A stretch of DNA of 20,143 nucleotides from positions 1-20,143 of the IMG/VR virus record IMGVR_UViG_3300020215_000157; one strand, written 5' to 3'. A model generated the notes under the pieces. It ran no database searches, was not told the DNA's origin, and worked only from the letters and a program-made list of their open reading frames with translations. This document shows positions 14,835 to 20,143 of this stretch, piece after piece. The DNA is from a virus. The translations under genes and the position numbers were made by a program. Position 1 is the stretch's first letter, and each line of letters starts with the position of its first letter.

Positions 14835-15188
14835 ATGGCACCCTTAGCAATTCTTGCGCAGCTGCTTTTTCCAATCGTCGTAGATAAGGTGAAAGAAAAG
14901 CTGGCAGAGAAAGCTGGCAATGGCTTTGCCGACGACAAAAAAGAGATCACGACCAGCGAAGTTGTTGGTCCGGTGATGAAAGTAGTTGCAACTGCAAAGC
15001 TGACGTGGTTCGCATTTGCGTTGGCAGTAGTTGCAGTTGTGGTCGAACACCAGCAACTGTTTGCTGATCTGATTCCTGCAGACTATCGCGGTTACTGGAC
15101 TGCTGCAATCGGCGTTGTGGTCCTGCTGCTCAAAAACTTCGCTACTCGCGACGTAGAGCAGAAGGTTGCTGACGTAATCAAGGAGTAA
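14835..15188 (+). CDS. Putative holin, two membrane helices
   Basis: This 117-residue protein has an amphipathic, hydrophobic N-terminus (about 4-18, LAILAQLLFPIVVDKV), a charged linker, then two membrane helices at about 55-71 (KLTWFAFALAVVAVVVE) and 87-100 (YWTAAIGVVVLLLK), and a charged C-terminal tail. Size and topology fit class II holins, which open the inner membrane so the lytic enzyme can reach the wall. It starts one base after the DUF5675 stop with GGGAGG as ribosome site, and its end carries the AAGGAG site of the next gene. A virion-associated membrane protein is the alternative. Confidence 0.7.
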   Translation: MAPLAILAQLLFPIVVDKVKEKLAEKAGNGFADDKKEITTSEVVGPVMKVVATAKLTWFAFALAVVAVVVEHQQLFADLIPADYRGYWTAAIGVVVLLLKNFATRDVEQKVADVIKE

Positions 15189-15191
15189 ATC

Positions 15192-17123
15192 ATGGCCGGA
15201 ACCCTGCCTATCCCACGCAACGGAGTTGTAGATGCTGCTGACGTTATCAGCAAGCTTGCGCCGTTGTTTCTCGGTTCCGGTCAACAAACTACTACTGGTT
15301 CCTCGTATCTTCCGGAGCTAGATCCAACCGTTGTTGCGCAATCCGATGCACTGCTCGCGTCGCTGACGCAGCGGATGAATACCACCGCACATGCGGATAA
15401 GGTAATCGAAGATATTCTCTATCGTGCTCAGCTTGCTTTCGCTCCCGTTCTTGGGGATGAAAAGAAAGCAGGTCTGTATAATACGACGGTAAGAAAACAG
15501 CTGGCGAATGAAACCGTAGCTCGTGCTTCGGCTGCTGGTGCGCAAGCAATTCTCGAAGATCAGCAGCGTGCGATGGCGGCTGCGACTCAGGTTCAAGGCA
15601 ACCGAATGCAAGCGGCTTCCAATGCGCAAGTTGCAGGGAAGTCTACTACTTCCACCAGCAGAACTTCGCCGCAAATTCCGCTGAAATCCGCTGCAACTGG
15701 AATTCTTGCCGGTATCGCTGGCAATTGGGCACTTAAGAAAGGTGCCACGAAGATCGAAGATCTGATTACGCAGCTTACTGCTCCCGGCAAGGGAATCGAA
15801 TCAGGTCCGTGGGAAGATGCTTCTGGCAATTTTTCTGGCAGTGCAGAAGACTACTTTGCAGCTTCCGGTGCTTGGCAAGCTCCTGGCATGAGCGGCGCAA
15901 ACAGCTCGCCTATGGGCTTCGGCGGAGATGATGCCATGACTGGATCATTTATGTCTGCTGAATCTGCTTCTGCGCCTTCTTCCGGAATCATGTTCGCAGA
16001 CGATACCACCGCAATGCAATCGCTGATTGACTCCGTAACTGTTCCAACTGTTTCTCCGGAAATGGTGCAAGTTGCCCAAGCTGGAGCCAGCGATTCTCCG
16101 CAAGGTCTGGAAGGCGATACTAGCGCCAGCACACTTTTAGAAGTTGCGCCTCCAATTACTGCGTCTGATGTGGTAACTCCACTTCCGATGCCTCCTGCGG
16201 TTCAAATCAATCCAATCACCGGAATGCCGCTGCAAGTAATGCCGCCAGCACAACCGATGATGCCGCCAGCTGTTCCAGATTCTACGATCGACATGGGGCC
16301 AGAAGTAATTTCTACTGGCGACGGATTCGAAGATCTTGCTTCGGACGTATTCACTGCAGATTCTGTTTCCACTGCCGGTGATGTTGCGATTTCTTCCGGC
16401 CTTGATGCTGGCGTTGGAGCTGGCAGTGCGTTCGTTGGTGACCTTGCGGTAGATCCTGCTCTTGCTGGAGCCGATGCTGCAGGTGCTGGACTGGATCTTT
16501 CTTTTCTCTCCGGTATGCCGATTCCGTATTTTACCATTGCGAATGCTGCAACCGATGGTGCGCTCGGAGAAGCAATTATGGATATTCCCGTAGTTGGCGA
16601 CGTACTTGGTGCAGCCGGAGAAGCAATCTCCGATATTCCGATCGTCGGTGATTTAGTTTCCGGCTTTTCCGAAGGTGTTGGCGATGTAGTTTCCGGCGCC
16701 GGTGATGTTCTCGAAGGTGCTGGAGACGTTGTCGGAGATATTTGGGATGGAGCTTCTGGTGTGTTTGAGGGTGTTGGCGAAGCCGCTGGCAGCATCATTT
16801 GCACCGAAGCTGTTCGTCAAAAGCTTCTTGATCCACTTCTCGTCTCTCGTGAAACTCGAATCAACTTGCAGGAAAGGAAACTTTCCCGTGCGACTTGCCG
16901 CGGCTATCAATTCCTTGCTGCGCCTCTTGTTCGCAGGATGCGTAAGGATTCTGCCTTTGCAATCAAGGCAGCTGCTTATGCGCGCGCCTACTGCGAACAT
17001 ATTACTGGCGATCGTTCTTCTTTCCTGGGTGCTCTTCTGCGTTATGTTGGCGAGCCTATTTGTTTTATGGTAGGCAAGTTCGTAGTTCCTTCCAACTTCG
17101 ATTACGTTAAGGCGATTGCCTAA
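15192..17123 (+). CDS. Putative ejection / internal virion protein 1
   Basis: This 643-residue protein has several zones: a helical N-terminus (about 50-150, Ala/Gln/Arg-rich coiled-coil-like), a Gly/Ser/Ala linker, a Pro-rich stretch (about 318-366, PPAQPMMPPAVP), a Gly/Asp/Val repeat region (about 459-535) and a compact C-terminal domain with Cys residues (ICTEAVRQKLL, ATCRGYQF, AYCEH, EPICFM). The C-terminal ICTE...GYQF layout occurs in other phage internal proteins, often as xCTELxRQGxLS. The repeat region could form membrane-active helices. Position after the holin and before a second internal protein fits podovirus ejection proteins. The ribosome site AAGGAG overlaps the holin stop. Confidence 0.6.
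   Translation: MAGTLPIPRNGVVDAADVISKLAPLFLGSGQQTTTGSSYLPELDPTVVAQSDALLASLTQRMNTTAHADKVIEDILYRAQLAFAPVLGDEKKAGLYNTTVRKQLANETVARASAAGAQAILEDQQRAMAAATQVQGNRMQAASNAQVAGKSTTSTSRTSPQIPLKSAATGILAGIAGNWALKKGATKIEDLITQLTAPGKGIESGPWEDASGNFSGSAEDYFAASGAWQAPGMSGANSSPMGFGGDDAMTGSFMSAESASAPSSGIMFADDTTAMQSLIDSVTVPTVSPEMVQVAQAGASDSPQGLEGDTSASTLLEVAPPITASDVVTPLPMPPAVQINPITGMPLQVMPPAQPMMPPAVPDSTIDMGPEVISTGDGFEDLASDVFTADSVSTAGDVAISSGLDAGVGAGSAFVGDLAVDPALAGADAAGAGLDLSFLSGMPIPYFTIANAATDGALGEAIMDIPVVGDVLGAAGEAISDIPIVGDLVSGFSEGVGDVVSGAGDVLEGAGDVVGDIWDGASGVFEGVGEAAGSIICTEAVRQKLLDPLLVSRETRINLQERKLSRATCRGYQFLAAPLVRRMRKDSAFAIKAAAYARAYCEHITGDRSSFLGALLRYVGEPICFMVGKFVVPSNFDYVKAIA
16566..16796 (+). repeat. Decaying 17-codon repeat in ejection protein 1
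   Basis: Two units start 51 bases apart (16566 and 16617) and encode GEAIMDIPVVGDVLGAA and GEAISDIPIVGDLVSGF. After them come looser copies built on GDVV, GAGDV and EGVGE. The region is rich in Gly, Asp, Val and Ala with hydrophobic residues at regular spacing, so it can form amphipathic helices. It appears to have grown by in-frame duplication followed by divergence. Confidence 0.7.
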
Positions 17124-18919
17124 TGGCCGGCACTCTCGATCTTTCCGAAATCGTAAAACAAGCTTCGCTGCAAAGCCTTGCAGAAGCAGACGAGCTTGCG
17201 CGCATTAGCAAGACACAAGAAGAACTTGGAAGTTCGGTAGGTCGGGAAACTAGCGCAATTACGCGAGAAGCAGAACTTGCCGGCGCTAAAGTAATTGCAG
17301 AAAATGCAGAAGCACTCGTAAAACAGCAACGTAATCAGGATTCGGCTGCATTCTTTGGCGTAAATCAAGAAGCCAGCAATTCATTGATTCAATCTTTCTC
17401 CGAACAAATCATCGCCGATCATCACAAACTGGTGGCTTCGGGCGAGCAGATCAAAGCCCGGCAGCAGAAATCTTTTCTCGACGATCCGCTCGGTTGGATT
17501 GCAGATCAATTCGCACTTCCTTCGGACGTAGCAGCGCACAATACTGGCGTTGCGAATATGCAGTTGAAAGTGGATACCTTAAAAAAGCTCGGTGAACTTG
17601 CCGATGCACAGGTTTCCAGAAATAATGCGATTAATTCGGCCAGTTCTGCTGCTCGTGCGAAGCTGGAAGCAGAGCGTCTTGCGCTAGTTGCTACTCGTGC
17701 AGTCGAAAATGCACGGCAGGAAGCAATGAAGCTGGGAGTTCATATTGGTTCGGTGCGGCTGGCAACTACCGGACAACAGTGGCAGCGCGCAATGGCCTTG
17801 CATAGGGCGGAAGTTGATCTGCAGCAGCTCGCTCTGCAAAAAGTCAGCAACGCTACGAACGAAAAGATGAAAGAGTTGCAGATGCAGCAGTTGCAGCTCT
17901 TGCTGGACAAGCGTAAAACCGATATGGAATCTGATCGTCGTATTCAGGCACAGCTGGATCAAGCTACTGCCGTTCTCGGAATGCGTCGTCTTACCGTGGA
18001 CGAATACGAAAAAGCTCCAGCAGAACAGAAGAGAGCGCTGTGGGATGTAATGTCAGATCCAAACACGAATTATGGGCGTCTTGGTGCAGACACTGTTATG
18101 TCCTTGCGGCGTGCAGATGCACTCAATGCTCCACTTACGCCAGAATTGCAGAAACTTCGTGGTCAGCTTAATCGTTGGACTACGGAAATGACCGATCCTA
18201 CCAAAAATCCTATCGTTGCTACGATGAAACCGGAGCAACTGCACGCGCATGTGCAGAAAGGTCTGCGCGATAAGATTGCAGGCGAAGCTGGAAACATTCC
18301 GGATGGTCACGGTCTTTATTCTGCTCCGCCGCTCGGAGCAATGGCTGGTATTCCTGCCGTTGCAAATACGATTCTCTGGAAATCTTCTTTCGAACCGCTG
18401 GCGAAAGTAAAGCCGGCTACTCCTACCTCGGCACAGCAATTCTACGACAATGCGATTAACTTGGTTTCCGAAAAGAAAATGGATATGGAGCGCGCCGTAA
18501 ACGAACTGGCGATTATTTTCTCCAGCGTCGCTGCGGACAACTCGAATACACGGCAATATAACCGCTTCGCGCTCCCCATGCAGAATTCATACTCCACCAC
18601 AATTCGCACCGGAGCAGGTGTTTTCGGCAATGGATCGCAGATCGTGGATATGTCCAATCCAACTGCAGTTCGCAATGCAATGCTTCGTACTCTTGCAGCG
18701 AATAGGCTTGATCCAATCAGCGGTTCGGCAACTCCGAACAACGGGCTTTCGCTGCCAAATCTCTCCATGCCGAATCTATCTGCAGCAGATCTTCCAACGC
18801 TCCCGTTTACTCCGGGTGCTATTTCTGGTCCTCCGGGAATTCCGAATCCATTGCTGGAAGGTCAGGAATACGAAACCAATAGTTCTGACGGTCGTCCGCT
18901 GCCGACTCGGAGATACTAG
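17123..18919 (+). CDS. Putative ejection / internal virion protein 2
   Basis: This 598-residue protein is mostly helical. Long coiled-coil stretches at about 10-70 and 150-290 are rich in Ala, Glu, Gln and Leu (ARAKLEAERLALVATRAVENA, cut here, and KMKELQMQQLQLLLDKRK). Between them is the segment SFLDDPLGWIADQFALP (about 114-131), a phrase I associate with podovirus internal virion proteins. The C-terminal part is Pro/Asn/Ser-rich (LSLPNLSMPNLSAADLP) and probably flexible. The ATG shares its A with the previous stop (TAATG). Its first five residues, MAGTL, are identical to those of the preceding protein. It would travel inside the head and be injected. Confidence 0.65.
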   Translation: MAGTLDLSEIVKQASLQSLAEADELARISKTQEELGSSVGRETSAITREAELAGAKVIAENAEALVKQQRNQDSAAFFGVNQEASNSLIQSFSEQIIADHHKLVASGEQIKARQQKSFLDDPLGWIADQFALPSDVAAHNTGVANMQLKVDTLKKLGELADAQVSRNNAINSASSAARAKLEAERLALVATRAVENARQEAMKLGVHIGSVRLATTGQQWQRAMALHRAEVDLQQLALQKVSNATNEKMKELQMQQLQLLLDKRKTDMESDRRIQAQLDQATAVLGMRRLTVDEYEKAPAEQKRALWDVMSDPNTNYGRLGADTVMSLRRADALNAPLTPELQKLRGQLNRWTTEMTDPTKNPIVATMKPEQLHAHVQKGLRDKIAGEAGNIPDGHGLYSAPPLGAMAGIPAVANTILWKSSFEPLAKVKPATPTSAQQFYDNAINLVSEKKMDMERAVNELAIIFSSVAADNSNTRQYNRFALPMQNSYSTTIRTGAGVFGNGSQIVDMSNPTAVRNAMLRTLAANRLDPISGSATPNNGLSLPNLSMPNLSAADLPTLPFTPGAISGPPGIPNPLLEGQEYETNSSDGRPLPTRRY

Positions 18920-18921
18920 AA

Positions 18922-20143
18922 ATGGCTGAAGAAAAAGTACTTACTACCTCCGATCTGCATATTGCAACCGACAATCATGCGGTTGCTGCAACTGGCAAAT
19001 CCATTATGGATTCGGTCGCCGACGTAGTAACCAAAGGCGTTCCGCTTACCGGACTTTCCATCTATAATTCGTTCGTAAATACCGGCGTCGATGTTGCCAA
19101 CTTCTTTGGCGCAGGCGTTCAGCGAAATGATCCAATCGAACAACTTCGCGGCTACGACGATGATTTGCTTAAATACTATGAGGAAAAAGGAGATGCGATC
19201 GAAGCCGCTGGTCTTATTGTTGGAAGCTTCGTACCAGGAACAGCAGCTATCAAAGCTCTGCGCCTTGCTCAGTCTGGAAAGTTCGGCGAGAACATCAAAC
19301 GCGCTACCGGCATTCTCTCCGGAAAACGTGACGACATTATCAAAAATGCACTCGATGAAATCGAAAAAGGATCTGCCACTACCGCCGCTCAAGTCGATAA
19401 GTGGAAAGCGATTGCCTACGGTTTCGGCGACCAAGCTCTTATGGCAGCCGCGTGGGAGACAGCGACGCTCGCGACGATGAAAGCAAATCCGCTTCTGGAT
19501 AAGGACAGTCTCGGCGATGTGCTTTCGCACTTAGTCTGGGGAACTGCTCTCGGAGGCGGTATTGGCGGCGTAATCGAAGGTATCGCAATTCGTTCTACCA
19601 TTAATAAAGCACTGCTTGTGGCAGATACGAAAGAAAAAGTATTCGACATTGCCACGCGGCTCGGAGATAAGATTCAGCTGGAAGGTCTTTCTGCTGGTGA
19701 TCGTGTAGTTAAGCTCATTGAATCCATTGACTCCATGCCAGTTGCAGCTTCCGAACGGCAGGCTGCAAAAGCTGCTCGCACCAAGACGCAAGCAGAGTTG
19801 GATGCATGGAAGATTCTGAAAGAGATTTCTCCGGAAGGTGACGAGAACCTCGGCAAAACCTTTCTGGATACGCTGCATTATATGCGAAATGAACTCGGGA
19901 TGGAGAAAGAGGAAATGTATGACTACCTCGCTCGCCTTTCCCGCGTCGGCAGGATCAATGAATTCTCCCATCTAAACGAACAAAAGATATTCTACATTAA
20001 TCGCTTCGGAAAAGGCGATGCGAAGAATCTTTCCGATTTCCAATCTATGACTGCGCGCGAAGATGCGGAACTTTCGCTTGCATTCACGGTTAAAGACGAA
20101 ACGATTCCGCTGCGTTCTGCCCGCTATTCGGATATGCTGGAAT
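18922..20143 (+). CDS. Large internal virion protein, 3'-partial
   Basis: The frame opens two bases after the previous stop and is still open at the window end, giving 407 residues of an unfinished protein (MAEEKVLTTSDLHIATDNHA at the start). It has two Gly-rich hydrophobic stretches, at about 94-113 (AAGLIVGSFVPGTAAIKAL) and 200-218 (SHLVWGTALGGGIGGVIEG), which may enter membranes. Between and after them are charged helices (AASERQAAKAARTKTQAELD, DYLARLSRVGRINEF). I see no lysozyme or transglycosylase active site in the visible part. Gene order suggests a counterpart of T7 gp15/gp16-type ejection proteins or a very large podovirus internal protein. Confidence 0.7.
   Translation, partial: MAEEKVLTTSDLHIATDNHAVAATGKSIMDSVADVVTKGVPLTGLSIYNSFVNTGVDVANFFGAGVQRNDPIEQLRGYDDDLLKYYEEKGDAIEAAGLIVGSFVPGTAAIKALRLAQSGKFGENIKRATGILSGKRDDIIKNALDEIEKGSATTAAQVDKWKAIAYGFGDQALMAAAWETATLATMKANPLLDKDSLGDVLSHLVWGTALGGGIGGVIEGIAIRSTINKALLVADTKEKVFDIATRLGDKIQLEGLSAGDRVVKLIESIDSMPVAASERQAAKAARTKTQAELDAWKILKEISPEGDENLGKTFLDTLHYMRNELGMEKEEMYDYLARLSRVGRINEFSHLNEQKIFYINRFGKGDAKNLSDFQSMTAREDAELSLAFTVKDETIPLRSARYSDMLE

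Noticed and set aside
15479-15487. TAATACGAC, identical to the start of the T7 promoter
   Set aside because: It lies inside the ejection protein gene, does not continue with the rest of the T7 promoter and is not repeated in gaps. Nine bases can match by chance.

Overview
This window is part of the virion-building half of a tailed phage genome, or of a prophage of that type. Every supported gene is on the + strand. Genes are packed end to end, with stop/start overlaps of the TAATG type and gaps that are mostly under 40 bases. The order is packaging, portal, scaffold, capsid, adaptor, fibre, nozzle, lysis, ejection proteins. There is no tape measure, tail tube or sheath gene. A head-tail adaptor, a nozzle-like protein and several large internal proteins point to a short-tailed (podovirus-like) phage. 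Base composition is about half G+C by eye. The host cannot be named. The lysis genes and podovirus layout would fit a Gram-negative host, but that is inference.

Layout. 1-770: two small unrecognised genes around a gap of about 170 bases that holds a strong 14-bp stem-loop and weaker hairpins. 809-3257: an HTH protein (probable small terminase), two overlapping 55-residue genes, and the large terminase. 3270-8519: portal (TTG start), a small spacer gene, a Q-rich scaffold-like protein, a head protein with an Ig-like end, and an SU10-type (DUF5309) major capsid protein. 8523-8589: a small hairpin, then a rho-independent terminator directly after the capsid gene. 8629-13338: a connector-region protein, the adaptor (GTG start), a beta-rich virion protein, a receptor-binding fibre, a 57-residue fibre-associated protein, and the nozzle. 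13348-15188: a fibre-like virion protein, a small protein, a one-helix membrane protein, a DUF5675 protein and a two-helix holin candidate. 15192-20143: two ejection-type internal proteins that both begin MAGTL, then a large open frame cut off by the window end.

How they would work together: the terminase pumps DNA through the portal into a shell built on the scaffold, the adaptor and nozzle close the portal, the fibre binds the host surface, and the internal proteins are expected to leave the head first and make a channel across the envelope. The DUF5675 protein with the flanking membrane proteins is the only lysis candidate here. The least explained parts are the structured gap at 311-481, the nested small genes before the terminase, the fibre gene's codon shift, and the repeat-built membrane-like segment of the first ejection protein.
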